Below, one piece after another: positions 1 to 8,108 of a DNA stretch of 64,000 bases. The stretch is from CALCKU01 sp964654665. GTDB taxonomy: Bacteria > Pseudomonadota > Alphaproteobacteria > Caulobacterales > Maricaulaceae. The notes below the pieces were generated by a model. It was not told the DNA's origin. It did no database searches and worked only from the letters and a program-made list of their open reading frames with translations. How positions within the stretch are numbered: the first letter of the stretch is position 1; every line of letters begins with the position of its first letter. The position numbers were made by a program, and so were the translations under genes. The stretch lies in NCBI GenBank assembly GCA_964654665.1, contig CAZZKV010000010.1:1-64000 (forward strand), in the 5' to 3' direction.

Positions 1-367
1 GATAGAGTTGTGTAAATATTCGCCGTTGCGGGGCCTTCACACCGATGGGGACGGGGATAGAGTGATGAGAAGACACTCCCAACATTTTTGTTTTTCAATT
101 ACTGATGTTTCTTACAGAAATTCAAAGAACAATTTATCAAACTTTGAATGTTTCATAGAGACTTCAAACAGATTGCCAGAAACGAAAGCGGCATAGATTT
201 GCTTTGACGATTTAATCTAATTATGGATTGTCTAACGTCAGGGCCTGTGTCTTAGATTTAAGTCTCTCTTAGTCTAGGCCTAAGTTTGAAACATATTAAA
301 ACATATTAAAACATATTATATGACGCCGGACAGACAATAATAGCGACTCTACCATCACCCGTGTTGT
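1..367. other. Left-edge non-coding stretch, no gene recognised
   Basis: I see no convincing gene here. The only open frame (plus strand, about 8-196, TTG start) has no ribosome-binding site, no recognisable domain and a composition unlike its neighbours. The stretch is AT-rich from about 90 on. It holds an 8-bp perfect palindrome TAGGCCTA at 275-282 and a three-copy 10-bp tandem repeat at 291-320. An 11-base string GGGGACGGGGA occurs near 47-57 and again near 376-386, the second copy inside the end of the neighbouring minus-strand gene. It may be the regulatory region or remnant of something lying to the left of the window. Confidence 0.5.
291..320. repeat. Three-copy 10-bp tandem repeat
   Basis: The unit ACATATTAAA is present twice exactly (291-300 and 301-310), and a third copy, ACATATTATA (311-320), differs at one position. 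It is AT-only apart from the leading C and lies in a gene-free stretch just downstream of an 8-bp palindrome. Possible readings are a slippage repeat or a bendable regulatory tract; nothing in the sequence decides between them. Confidence 0.7.
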
Positions 368-550
368 TTAATCACGGGGACGGGGAATGAAAATTTCAAT
401 CATTTGCGGTTGAAAGCTACTCTGTTGTAATTTTCCATTTCTATCAAACCATTGACAATCCACTGTATCCTGCGTGTCTGTTGATTCCAAAACTGTCATT
501 TTAGGGCCGCCAGATTTAAGGCGGACGACATCACCAGAAGAAAAAATCAT
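368..550 (-). CDS. YodC-like small protein (DUF2158)
   Basis: A 60-residue soluble protein that matches the short YodC/DUF2158 family along its length: an opening FSSGDVVRLKSGGPKMTV segment (residues 3-20), then a central CQWFD motif and a hydrophobic end. The GD-V-LKSGGP-M signature is what identifies it. The molecular function of the family is not established; it is probably a small single-domain beta fold. No signal peptide or membrane segment. The stop codon lies within an inverted repeat (CCCGTG at 358-363, CACGGG at 373-378) without a T tract, so I do not call it a terminator. The gene is separated by 58 bases from the next minus-strand gene and could be transcribed from that operon or alone. 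Confidence 0.75.
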   Translation of the reverse strand: MIFSSGDVVRLKSGGPKMTVLESTDTQDTVDCQWFDRNGKLQQSSFQPQMIEIFIPRPRD

Positions 551-608
551 AGTTCAGCTTTCATCTCAAGAGAGACGCTCTAATCTATCAGGCGTGTTAA
601 AGCTATCC

Positions 609-1727
609 TTATTCTGCGGTGTTTTTGTTTTTTGCAGCACGGCGGCGGGCTGTGTCCAAGATTGCGGGATCGACATTAGCTTCAAGACGTTCACGCAGCG
701 CCTTGCGGTCTTTGTCATAATCATCAATCCCTGAGGTTCCCGATTTAAGGAGCCAATAATAGGCCTCTTCAAAGTTTTGGGAAACGCCTTCGCCTTTGGC
801 CAAAGTAAAGGCGTAAAGAAATTGACCTTCTTTATCACCGTTTTTGGCTGATTTTTCAAACCAATAGGCAGCTGTGTCGATTGATCGGTCAACGCCGGCC
901 CCTTGATAAACCAATAGGCCATAATCAGCTTGTGCGGCGGCGATGCCACCTTCGGCGGCTTGGCGCATCAGGGATGCTGATTTTTGACTGTCCGGGCGGA
1001 TTTCAAAATTTTCTGCATACATAACAGCGGCCAGATAGGCGGCTTCGTGGTCGCCTGCAGCGGCAGCCTTTTCATACCATTTTAAGGCTTCGGATGGATT
1101 GCTTTCGAAATATAAATCGCCCATGCGGCGCGGAGATCGCGTATCACCTTGCTGGGTTGACCGGCGCAACCATTCGGCGGCTTTGGTCATATCGGGCGCA
1201 ACGCCATGGCCTTTGGTATACATATCGGCCAATACGCGCATAGCGTCTGCGCGGCCCAATCCGGCCGCTTTTGTAAGCCAACCCAGCGCATCGGATTGCG
1301 ATAGTCCCGCCTGTCCGCGCAGTGCCATTTCGCCTAATGCTACAAGGGCGTCCGGATGATTTTGTGTAGCCGCTAGCCGGAACCAGGTAACGGCATCGCG
1401 TTCATCGATCAGCCCGGTTTCGCCGCGCAATAATATATGGCCTGCCATAACCTGTGCATCGGCATCGCCCTGACTACCGGCTAATTTCGCTTGAATAAGG
1501 GCCAAAGTTTTATTGCCGTCTTCATAGGCGTTGAGCGCATCTTGGTAGCTGACGGGGGACTGAACAGTTGTTACATCGTCATGGGTGTTAGCGGAGGCCC
1601 ATACAGGCAGCGTGGTTCCGATTATGATAGCAATTATAGCCGGTGTTAAGAGGGCTGAAATTCGGTATTTTGGCAGAGACCGGCTAAGGTTTGTATAGCC
1701 AGCGCCGGTCCATCTGGATAGGCCCAA
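609..1727 (-). CDS. Secreted Sel1-repeat (TPR-like) protein
   Basis: The protein carries about seven Sel1-like repeats, seen as recurring A-x-x-W/Y-x-x-x-A-A-x-x-G-x-x-x-A patterns such as DAVTWFRLAATQNHPDA and AAYWFEKSAKNGDKEGQ. Sel1 repeats form an alpha-alpha superhelix for protein binding; many bacterial members are periplasmic. A hydrophobic segment (LLTPAIIAIIIGTTLPVWASA) preceded by basic residues looks like a signal peptide. The start is uncertain. The reading frame begins inside thiE in another frame, and between the ATG at 1841 and the mature part there is no ATG or GTG giving a compact signal peptide. I chose TTG at 1727; CTG at 1676 would give a textbook signal peptide but is a rare start. 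No strong ribosome-binding site precedes either, so translation may be coupled to thiE. Binding partner unknown. Confidence 0.75.
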   Translation of the reverse strand: MGLSRWTGAGYTNLSRSLPKYRISALLTPAIIAIIIGTTLPVWASANTHDDVTTVQSPVSYQDALNAYEDGNKTLALIQAKLAGSQGDADAQVMAGHILLRGETGLIDERDAVTWFRLAATQNHPDALVALGEMALRGQAGLSQSDALGWLTKAAGLGRADAMRVLADMYTKGHGVAPDMTKAAEWLRRSTQQGDTRSPRRMGDLYFESNPSEALKWYEKAAAAGDHEAAYLAAVMYAENFEIRPDSQKSASLMRQAAEGGIAAAQADYGLLVYQGAGVDRSIDTAAYWFEKSAKNGDKEGQFLYAFTLAKGEGVSQNFEEAYYWLLKSGTSGIDDYDKDRKALRERLEANVDPAILDTARRRAAKNKNTAE

Positions 1728-2314
1728 ACGCCGGATGATAGCGCGATGAAATCGGCTCCAGCTGTAATAACTTGCGCGGCATTGTTTGGGGTTATGCCGC
1801 CAATGGCCACGCAGGGTATTTCGATCGCTTCTTGCCACCATGTTAAAATCTCCAAGTCTGCCCGTGTCTTAGGCGTCTTTGTTTGTGTGTCGAAAAATGC
1901 CCCAAAGGCGACATAATCCGCACCGGCGTCAGCTGCTGCAAACGCCAATTCCTTGGAGTTATGGCAGGTTACACCAATAATTGCATCACCGCCTAGCAGC
2001 TCTCTGGATGAAAAATAATCCATGTCACTTTGGCCCAGATGAACACCATCTGCGCCGCAAGCCTTGGCCAGATCCGCCCGATCATTCACCAGTAAAAGCG
2101 TGTCATGCTTATGCGCTATGGGCCGGATAGCATTACCGGCCTGAACAATAGCTGAATCAGGCATAGGGCCGCCGTTCACATCCTTGAGACGTAATTGGAT
2201 GCAAGCCACAGGGGCTGCGGTAAGAGCTGTGTCTAAAAGAGTTAAAAACTCTGTAATATCAGGGATTTGCGGCGGTGTTATCAAGTATATCTGGCAGGGA
2301 ACAACATCGGACAT
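1646..2314 (-). CDS. thiE: Thiamine phosphate synthase
   Basis: ThiE joins hydroxymethylpyrimidine diphosphate and thiazole phosphate to make thiamine phosphate in the cytoplasm. The 222-residue length is usual. The TIM-barrel hallmarks are visible: CIQLRLKD near residue 38, LLLVNDRADLA (the substrate phosphate/Mg region), GADGVHLGQ, the VTCHN strand, ADYVAFGAFFDTQTK, and the closing AIGGITPNNA phosphate-binding loop. It starts two bases after the csaA stop, so the two genes form an operon. Its 3' end overlaps the start of the Sel1-repeat gene in a different frame. No other thi gene and no TPP riboswitch is visible here. Confidence 0.93.
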   Translation of the reverse strand: MSDVVPCQIYLITPPQIPDITEFLTLLDTALTAAPVACIQLRLKDVNGGPMPDSAIVQAGNAIRPIAHKHDTLLLVNDRADLAKACGADGVHLGQSDMDYFSSRELLGGDAIIGVTCHNSKELAFAAADAGADYVAFGAFFDTQTKTPKTRADLEILTWWQEAIEIPCVAIGGITPNNAAQVITAGADFIALSSGVWAYPDGPALAIQTLAGLCQNTEFQPS

Positions 2315-2316
2315 CG

Positions 2317-2667
2317 TTACAACAGCCTTGATCCATCCGGCGTGTCGCTATCGGGGCTAAATAAAACAACGTCATCGGTTTCATTATGAAAACCCAAGGT
2401 TAACACTTCGGACATAAAAGGGCCGATCTGGCGTTTTGGAAAATTAACAACGGCCGCGACTTGCTTTCCAATAAGCGTTTCCGGTGTGTATAATGCTGTG
2501 ATCTGGGCTGAAGATTTTTTAATTCCAATAGTCGGCCCAAAATCAATTTGTAGTTTATAGGCGGGTTTACGCGCCTGCGGGAACGGTTCAGCGTGAATGA
2601 TTGTTCCGGTTCGGATATCGATTTTTAAAAAATCATCAAATGTTGTCTGGGGCGTAAGCTCTGTCAT
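2317..2667 (-). CDS. csaA: CsaA-type tRNA-binding domain protein
   Basis: A 116-residue single-domain protein of the CsaA family, which has an OB-fold related to the C-terminal tRNA-binding domain of methionyl-tRNA synthetase and Arc1p/Trbp111. It starts with the family pattern F-D-D-F-L-K-I-D-I-R-T-G-T-I (residues 10-23) and contains GKQVAAVVNFPKRQIGPFMS (about 68-87), which includes residues used for dimer and nucleic-acid contacts in the family. B. subtilis CsaA was described as an export-related chaperone, but the fold suggests tRNA binding; the physiological role is unresolved. Upstream of thiE by two bases, so co-transcribed. Confidence 0.9.
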   Translation of the reverse strand: MTELTPQTTFDDFLKIDIRTGTIIHAEPFPQARKPAYKLQIDFGPTIGIKKSSAQITALYTPETLIGKQVAAVVNFPKRQIGPFMSEVLTLGFHNETDDVVLFSPDSDTPDGSRLL

Positions 2668-2728
2668 GGACAGGTTATGACGATTTTACCGGTCCTTGGC
2701 AATTCCTATTGCGGCGACGTTATGGCCT

Positions 2729-3232
2729 TTATGCGGCGGTAATAGAGCAGGGCGAGGCGAGGCTTATGCCGGCAGCGTCTTTTTGGGTGAGCACGGAAAA
2801 TTCCGGCGAAAGATCGGCGTCGTGTCGGATTTCAACAATAACCGATTGACTTAGAATATTGCCCGGTTTGAGGGCTGTTTTCCGGTCTGCTTCATAAATT
2901 TTTTGACCCAGCGGTAAACTTAAGGCGGAACAGGCGATAGCATCGCCGGGCATTTGCGCATTATCGCCAAAGCGCGTGCCATTAATATCACCACGTGTAT
3001 GAACTGAAATATCCATATCGCCGATACTGTTTTTTGCAATAATAGCAAAAGGAGCATTAGAGGTGACAGCGATTTTTGTAATCCCGGGATCTTGGCTGGG
3101 TAGAATGGCTGAGGCCACTGTTTGTGGAGCGGAAAATATAACACGATCAATGATTTGCGCCGCAGCGGGAATAGAGGCCAGTTCAACAGCAAGCCAAGCA
3201 AAGACGAAATAGCGTTTTTTTATTGTTTTCAT
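2729..3232 (-). CDS. Exported protein of unknown function
   Basis: I do not recognise this family. From the ATG at 3232 the product is 167 residues, beginning with a standard signal peptide (MKTIKKRYFVFAWLAVELAS followed by IPAAAQ, cleavage after AAAQ likely). I preferred this start over one 40 codons upstream because the upstream segment would bury the signal peptide and overlap the queC promoter region. The mature part is rich in Ile, Ala and Ser and has an alternating hydrophobic pattern typical of a beta-sandwich, e.g. the segment around ITKIAVTSNAPFAIIAKN. Cysteines occur near SPCS at the C-terminus and AIACSA mid-protein, which could form one disulfide. Divergent from queC. Confidence 0.6.
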   Translation of the reverse strand: MKTIKKRYFVFAWLAVELASIPAAAQIIDRVIFSAPQTVASAILPSQDPGITKIAVTSNAPFAIIAKNSIGDMDISVHTRGDINGTRFGDNAQMPGDAIACSALSLPLGQKIYEADRKTALKPGNILSQSVIVEIRHDADLSPEFSVLTQKDAAGISLASPCSITAA

Positions 3233-3331
3233 GATAGGCCCGCTTAATCTGATTCTCATTTTGACAAAGCTATTCAAGAATGATGCCAAATCGGGTAGCC
3301 ATATGCTCGATAAGCGGATATAGGCGCGGCC

Positions 3332-4045
3332 ATGAATGATATTATGGATCATAATAGAAAAGCGCTTATTCTTTTCTCTGGCGGACAGGATTCTGCCACA
3401 TGTTTGGCATGGGCGTTATCACGCTATGATCATGTTGAAACTGTGGGGTTTGATTATGATCAGCGCCATACGATTGAAATGACATGTCGGCAGGCCGTTT
3501 TACATGCAGTGCGTGAGGGCTTTCCCGATTGGGCCGCAAAACTGGGAGAGGATCATATCATTGACCTGTCCAGCCTTGGCGCCATATCGGAAACGTCGTT
3601 GACGCGCGATGTCGAAATCGAAATGAATGCAGGCGGATTACCCAATACATTTGTGCCGGGCCGTAATATGATTTTCCTAAATTTTGCCGCAGCTTTAGGA
3701 TATCGGCGGGGTATCACGCGTCTTATTGGCGGTATGTGCGAGGCGGATTTCTCCGGTTATCCCGATTGCCGCAAAGAGACATTGGACGCGGTTATGCAGT
3801 CAATTTCTTTGGGCATGGATAAGGAATTTATCTTGGAAACCCCTTTAATGGTCTTATCGAAAGCCGGAGCCTGGGAAATGGCCCGTTCTTTGGGCGGCTC
3901 GCCGCTTGTGCGCCTGATCAATACACTTACCCATACCTGTTACAAGGGCGCGCGCGGAACACGGCATGAGTGGGGCTATGGCTGTGCCGATTGCCCGGCA
4001 TGTGACTTGAGAGCCAAAGGATGGGAGACCTTTGTAGCGACATGA
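3332..4045 (+). CDS. queC: 7-cyano-7-deazaguanine synthase
   Basis: QueC converts 7-carboxy-7-deazaguanine to preQ0 with ATP and ammonia, a step in queuosine synthesis. The ATP-pyrophosphatase P-loop SGGQDS is at residues 16-21. The four zinc cysteines are present near the C-terminus: C203, then C218, C221 and C224 in the CADCPAC cluster. PGRNMIFL and the GGMCEADFSGYPDCR segment are also typical. Length 237 is normal. ATG codons at 3332 and 3344 are both possible starts; neither has a strong ribosome-binding site. The stop overlaps the queE start (ATGA). queD and queF are not in the window, so the pathway must be completed elsewhere. Confidence 0.95.
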   Translation: MNDIMDHNRKALILFSGGQDSATCLAWALSRYDHVETVGFDYDQRHTIEMTCRQAVLHAVREGFPDWAAKLGEDHIIDLSSLGAISETSLTRDVEIEMNAGGLPNTFVPGRNMIFLNFAAALGYRRGITRLIGGMCEADFSGYPDCRKETLDAVMQSISLGMDKEFILETPLMVLSKAGAWEMARSLGGSPLVRLINTLTHTCYKGARGTRHEWGYGCADCPACDLRAKGWETFVAT

Positions 4046-4677
4046 GTTATAGCGTCAAAGAAATATATCTAACTTTGCAAGGCGAAGGGGCGCAAGCCGG
4101 AATGACGGCTGTATTTTTACGCTTTACAGGATGTAATTTATGGAACGGTCTGGAACGGGACCGCGCCGCGGCGATATGTAATTTTTGCGATACGGATTTC
4201 ATTGGAACGGATGGCCCGGGCGGCGGAAAGTTTAAAACGGAACACAGCCTTGTAAAGGCTGTTGCGGCGCTGTGGCCAAACACCTCTTCAGGCGAAAAAT
4301 GGATTGTGTGTACGGGCGGAGAACCGTTGTTGCAACTGGACGAAGCCTTGATAGCTGCCTTTCAGGCCCAAGGGTTCAAAGTCGCGGTTGAAACCAATGG
4401 CACAATCGCTGCGCCAAAAACTCTTGACTGGATATGTGTAAGCCCGAAATCCAATGCTTCGCTTGTTCAAACATCAGGGGACGAGCTTAAGCTTGTTTAT
4501 CCTCAAGCCGATAATAAACCCGAAGATTTTATTCATCTCGGCTTTGATGTTTTCTCTTTACAGCCGCTTGATAGTGAAAAAAAAGCGGCCCACACACAGG
4601 CCGCTATTCGCTATTGTCTGGAAAATCCCCAATGGCGCCTCAGCGTGCAAACTCATAAGACATTAGGTATTGCTTAG
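4042..4677 (+). CDS. queE: 7-carboxy-7-deazaguanine synthase
   Basis: QueE is a radical-SAM enzyme making 7-carboxy-7-deazaguanine from 6-carboxytetrahydropterin. It has QGEG at residues 13-16 and the family's unusual cluster motif C-X14-C-X2-C (C31, C46, C49) rather than the usual C-X3-C-X2-C; the spacing matches the subgroup with an insert in the cluster loop. TGGEPLLQ (SAM binding) and ETNGT follow. I chose the ATG at 4042, overlapping the queC TGA by ATGA, since the open frame extends only a few codons upstream and the next residues (SVKEIYLTLQGEG) match the family N-terminus. Length 211 is normal. Confidence 0.95.
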   Translation: MSYSVKEIYLTLQGEGAQAGMTAVFLRFTGCNLWNGLERDRAAAICNFCDTDFIGTDGPGGGKFKTEHSLVKAVAALWPNTSSGEKWIVCTGGEPLLQLDEALIAAFQAQGFKVAVETNGTIAAPKTLDWICVSPKSNASLVQTSGDELKLVYPQADNKPEDFIHLGFDVFSLQPLDSEKKAAHTQAAIRYCLENPQWRLSVQTHKTLGIA

Positions 4678-4689
4678 GATATAATAGGG

Positions 4690-5304
4690 TTAATTGGCGC
4701 TGAGCGTTTTGGCCGCTTTGCGAGCGAAACGATCAAATGCCCGATTGGCATCGGACCATGTACTGCCAAAGGCGGCGTCGCGAATATCATCTTCGAAAAA
4801 ACTATAACTAATATCGCCCAGTGACACGCCGCCGGGTTGAATTATCTCGCCTGTTAATTCAGCGCCGCCTAATCCGAAACTTTTGAACGATAGGGACGGT
4901 TCGCGCGATAATTGATTAAATGTTGGACGATTGGGACGAGCATCAACCAAAGTGATTTTTAAAACTGTTGACGCATCGGGGTCAATTGTAATGCCCTTAA
5001 GTGCAAAGCGCTGCGTTATCTTTTTCTCAAGCCGGGTTTGCAGACGGTCAATTTCGCGTTCGCCATAAAACCCATTATTAGCAAAGCCGGATCTTGACCG
5101 AGAGCTTGAACTACGGTCCCGCAGTTTTTTAGGCAGGTTTTCGGCGCGGTGGGCCAGATCGTCACTGACAGAAATATCAAGCCGCAGGCTGGTAGTTACG
5201 GGGGCTGTTACCGTGCTGTGAAATCCGCGCTTAATTTTAGCCAGAGCGGGAGCTGATAAAGACAAGGCGGTTCCGATAATCAAAGGCAGAATAAGTTTAC
5301 GCAT
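4690..5304 (-). CDS. Exported protein of unknown function
   Basis: Not recognised. The 204-residue product begins with a clean signal peptide (MRKLILPLIIGTALSLSAPA then LAK). A low-complexity Arg/Ser stretch (RDRSSSSRSRSG, about residues 62-73) is followed by ITQRFALKGI, a possible beta-alpha domain with TVLKITLVDARPNRPT. The C-terminal third is amphipathic and basic (FDRFARKAAKTLSAN). No cysteine after the signal region, so no lipoprotein or disulfide. It is convergent with queE (12 bases apart) and has an AGGAGAT ribosome-binding site just upstream of its ATG. A small periplasmic lipid- or peptide-binding role is conceivable but unsupported. Confidence 0.6.
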   Translation of the reverse strand: MRKLILPLIIGTALSLSAPALAKIKRGFHSTVTAPVTTSLRLDISVSDDLAHRAENLPKKLRDRSSSSRSRSGFANNGFYGEREIDRLQTRLEKKITQRFALKGITIDPDASTVLKITLVDARPNRPTFNQLSREPSLSFKSFGLGGAELTGEIIQPGGVSLGDISYSFFEDDIRDAAFGSTWSDANRAFDRFARKAAKTLSAN

Positions 5305-5444
5305 ATCGATCTCCTGTATTGGGAGACCATACCATAAGCGTTATTTAATACCAAGCGGGCCTATGGTCACAATTTTGCGAGGTACCCCAGATGGCAACAA
5401 TAAAATAATGACGGCAGCGATAGGATTATAAAAGACGCTAAAGT

Positions 5445-5921
5445 TTAACCAATAGCATCGACGAATACTTTGAGAACGTTAGAAGCCCCTTTAATGGCCA
5501 TTAATTCCGTTTCCAGTTCCGCCGCTTGTATTGTCCGGCTCATTTCAACTACTTTGCCAGAGACATCGGCAACCTGTGTCGTAATGGTTAAAACTTTCGC
5601 AGTTGTATCTAAGGCTTTATCAGTGATTTTAACAGGAACCGTTCCAATATAATAAATACCTTTACCGGTTGATTCGACAGTTTTAGCTGCAAATTTACCT
5701 GTGCCATATACTGTTTTTCCGGCCATTTCACCCGTGCCCATTACGGTTTTACCGGCAAAACGTCCTGTATGATAAACACTTTTACCGGCAAATTCTGTCG
5801 TTTTGTAAACGGCCTTAAAGGGCAGGGCCGCGACTTTTCCGGTTGTTTTGGCGACGCCGCATCCGGTTAGCATGACGCTAGTTGTTATTAAAAAAACAGT
5901 ATTAGATAGTGCCGATTTCAT
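5445..5921 (-). CDS. Lipoprotein with tandem 11-residue repeats
   Basis: A 158-residue predicted lipoprotein: hydrophobic signal ending in the lipobox LTGC, with the lipidated cysteine at residue 21. Residues 33-87 are five head-to-tail 11-residue units: LPFKAVYKTTE, FAGKSVYHTGR, FAGKTVMGTGE, MAGKTVYGTGK, FAAKTVESTGK. The consensus is roughly F-A-G-K-T-V-Y-G-T-G-K. An 11-residue period with K-T-V is the spacing of apolipoprotein, synuclein and LEA-type amphipathic helices, though the many glycines could equally favour a beta or disordered state. A C-terminal helix (VSGKVVEMSRTIQAAELETE) follows. Strong ribosome-binding site GAGGGA lies before the ATG. I do not know a named family. Probably an envelope protein; function unknown. 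Confidence 0.65.
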   Translation of the reverse strand: MKSALSNTVFLITTSVMLTGCGVAKTTGKVAALPFKAVYKTTEFAGKSVYHTGRFAGKTVMGTGEMAGKTVYGTGKFAAKTVESTGKGIYYIGTVPVKITDKALDTTAKVLTITTQVADVSGKVVEMSRTIQAAELETELMAIKGASNVLKVFVDAIG

Positions 5922-6008
5922 AAGTCCCTCATCCCCTAATTGCCGAGATATATACCTCGTTTTGGATAAAATTGGCTTAAAATATACAGTTAAAAAGCAG
6001 TGAAGAGG

Positions 6009-8108
6009 CTAGCGGCCTTCACGCCACCACGCCAGCCCCATAGTCAATGCAGACAGAACGAAAAAAACAAGTCCGGGTAAGAGCGGCGCGCGGCGTGAGT
6101 CTTGCACAACAAATTGTTCGTGATTGACAAGCCCCATCCAGCTGTCCCCGGATGATTGTCGACCCGATTTTGTTCGTCTTATAGCCGGGATATCTCTGCC
6201 ATTGGCTTTGGTGAAATGTGTAAGGCCGCCCGTGGCATCGCTTAAGGGACGTAAGAGGCTATCTGTGGCTCTTAATTCTGAAAATTCTTTTGGGTTCAAA
6301 GCGCCTGCTGCTGCAATGGTGCTGATATCGCCGGATGATAACCGATAGGCGCCTTGATGATGTGCCGGTACGCTAGCCCGAAACACGCCATTACCTTCAT
6401 CGTTAAGGGTTACAAAATCTTCGCTACCATCAGGTTTTTGAACGCGAATGGTTTGTTTGCCATCACTGAGCGATCGTCGTTCAATCGAGAGCGCGCCATT
6501 TTCAAGACGGGCCGATAATTTTTCCGCATCTAAATCAGGTTCCCCCATCAACCAATGGGATAAACGACGAAACATTTCACTATAGGGGCCGCCGCCGTCA
6601 TAGCCCTTAGCCCAAAGCCATGCTTGATCTGAAAGCAACATACCGACACGGCCTTCGCCCACTTTTTCAATCACCAATAGCGGTTCGCCCTCGGGGCCTT
6701 CCATCAGGACATTGCCAGAGACAATATTGTTTTCGATTAGGCGGAACCATCGCCCCCATGTTTTATCATCTTTATCCGCAAATGGGGCGGTAATAGGATG
6801 GCGGCGGCCCTTTTCATTTAATTGTGGTTTAAAGGCTGTCTCGGCCATTTTTCCTGTTGGACGGGCCGGCAATACAGCGGCCAGGGGCGAACGAAACAGG
6901 CTTTCATCTCCGGCAAAAGCCGGGCCTGTTGCCACAAGCAAGGCACCGCCGCTTTCGACATATTCAGCGATATTCTGCAAGTAATAAGGCTGTAAAATAG
7001 GCGTGGCGCGACCAGATGGTCCGGGGGTAAATCGGCGTTTGAAATGGTCAAAAATGATCAGATCAAATTCATCAAGCTTGTCTTCAAAAAGCTGACGGAC
7101 CGGAAAAGAAATTAACGATAGATCACGGGAATTGGCATTGACGCGTTTAATGCGCGGGTTGGTTAAAATTGTGAATTGCACCAAATCGACTGATGGGTCG
7201 CTCTTTAATAAATTTCGCCACGCCCGTCCGCCATTGTGCGGAAAACCGGTAACAAGTAAAACACGAAGCCGGTCCCGAATGCCGGAAATCTCTGAGATAA
7301 AGACATTGTTCAGGACTGTGAGTTCACCGTCCGCAGCCTCAACAAGCAGTTCAACAGTATTAACGCCGCGCCGTTCAATTTTAATCGGAATAGAAACCCT
7401 GTCACCGATTATAGCACCAAAACGCGCTTGGGCTACGCCATTAAGTTTTATTTCGATATTTGCGCGTTCTCCCTCATGACCGGGGTCTTCAACCATGACT
7501 TCAAAATCAACCTGATCCCCAACAAGTCCGTATTGGGGGGCAAGAGAGGGAATAATCCGGCGATCCCGGGATTGTGCGTCCCCAATGATCAAGGCATGAA
7601 AGGGAACATTATTGGGCAGTAAAGCGTCAGCTTGCTCGGGTAAGTCATGAACCTGTCCATCAGTTAGCGTAATTATGCCGGCAAGGCGCGACGCCGGTAG
7701 ATTGCTCAACTGATCGATCAGTGTGGCCCCTAGCCGTGTCCCGTCGCTATCGGGCGGAATAATAGCGGTTGTGACATCCAGATTGGGCTGGGCGTTTAAT
7801 GTTTCGATCAAGGTTTCGAAACCGGCTTGTGCCAAAGCCGGACGATTGCCTAAAGCCATGGAGCCCGACTGATCACGAAGAACAAGCACAGCGTCATTGA
7901 GAGGTTCGCGCTCTTCAATAACGGTTTGCGGATTAAGCAATCCTGCGATTAAAGCCAGCGCGGCAAAGAGCCGTAACATGAAACTGCGCAGCCGGCCCAA
8001 TCCGGCGATAATCGCAGCTATAACAGCCAACCCGCCAATGCCGTAAATAAAGGGCAATGAAATCAATGGATCTATAGCGAGTGACGACGAAAACATAATA
8101 TCAATCAC
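6009..8108 (-). CDS. Bat-operon membrane protein with VWA domain
   Basis: A 699-residue membrane protein, last gene of the moxR operon. Two N-terminal membrane helices (about residues 18-38 and 43-60) precede a von Willebrand A-like domain that starts DAVLVLRDQSGSM; DQSGS fits the MIDAS D-x-S-x-S metal site, and TLTDGQ is the usual later strand. Then follows a region of the class-I amidotransferase-like fold (VLLVTGFPHNGGRAWRN, FDLIIFDHF, ALLVATGPAF), lacking an obvious Cys-His-Glu catalytic set, a beta-rich region, and one C-terminal helix (LLPGLVFFVLSALTMGLAWW). Its ATG overlaps the stop of the preceding gene (ATGA). Such proteins accompany BatA/DUF4159 proteins; they are thought to act with the MoxR ATPase in the envelope, but the substrate is unknown. 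Confidence 0.75.
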   Translation of the reverse strand: MIDIMFSSSLAIDPLISLPFIYGIGGLAVIAAIIAGLGRLRSFMLRLFAALALIAGLLNPQTVIEEREPLNDAVLVLRDQSGSMALGNRPALAQAGFETLIETLNAQPNLDVTTAIIPPDSDGTRLGATLIDQLSNLPASRLAGIITLTDGQVHDLPEQADALLPNNVPFHALIIGDAQSRDRRIIPSLAPQYGLVGDQVDFEVMVEDPGHEGERANIEIKLNGVAQARFGAIIGDRVSIPIKIERRGVNTVELLVEAADGELTVLNNVFISEISGIRDRLRVLLVTGFPHNGGRAWRNLLKSDPSVDLVQFTILTNPRIKRVNANSRDLSLISFPVRQLFEDKLDEFDLIIFDHFKRRFTPGPSGRATPILQPYYLQNIAEYVESGGALLVATGPAFAGDESLFRSPLAAVLPARPTGKMAETAFKPQLNEKGRRHPITAPFADKDDKTWGRWFRLIENNIVSGNVLMEGPEGEPLLVIEKVGEGRVGMLLSDQAWLWAKGYDGGGPYSEMFRRLSHWLMGEPDLDAEKLSARLENGALSIERRSLSDGKQTIRVQKPDGSEDFVTLNDEGNGVFRASVPAHHQGAYRLSSGDISTIAAAGALNPKEFSELRATDSLLRPLSDATGGLTHFTKANGRDIPAIRRTKSGRQSSGDSWMGLVNHEQFVVQDSRRAPLLPGLVFFVLSALTMGLAWWREGR

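Noticed and set aside
8..196. Plus-strand open frame of 62 codons starting with TTG at the left edge
   Set aside because: No ribosome-binding site, no recognisable domain, and amino-acid composition unlike real neighbours; treated as chance.
358..378. Hairpin CCCGTG/CACGGG around the stop of the YodC-like gene
   Set aside because: No T tract on the minus strand; not called a terminator.
566..949. Minus-strand 127-codon open frame within the Sel1 gene
   Set aside because: Antiframe shadow of the Sel1-repeat coding sequence; no domain.
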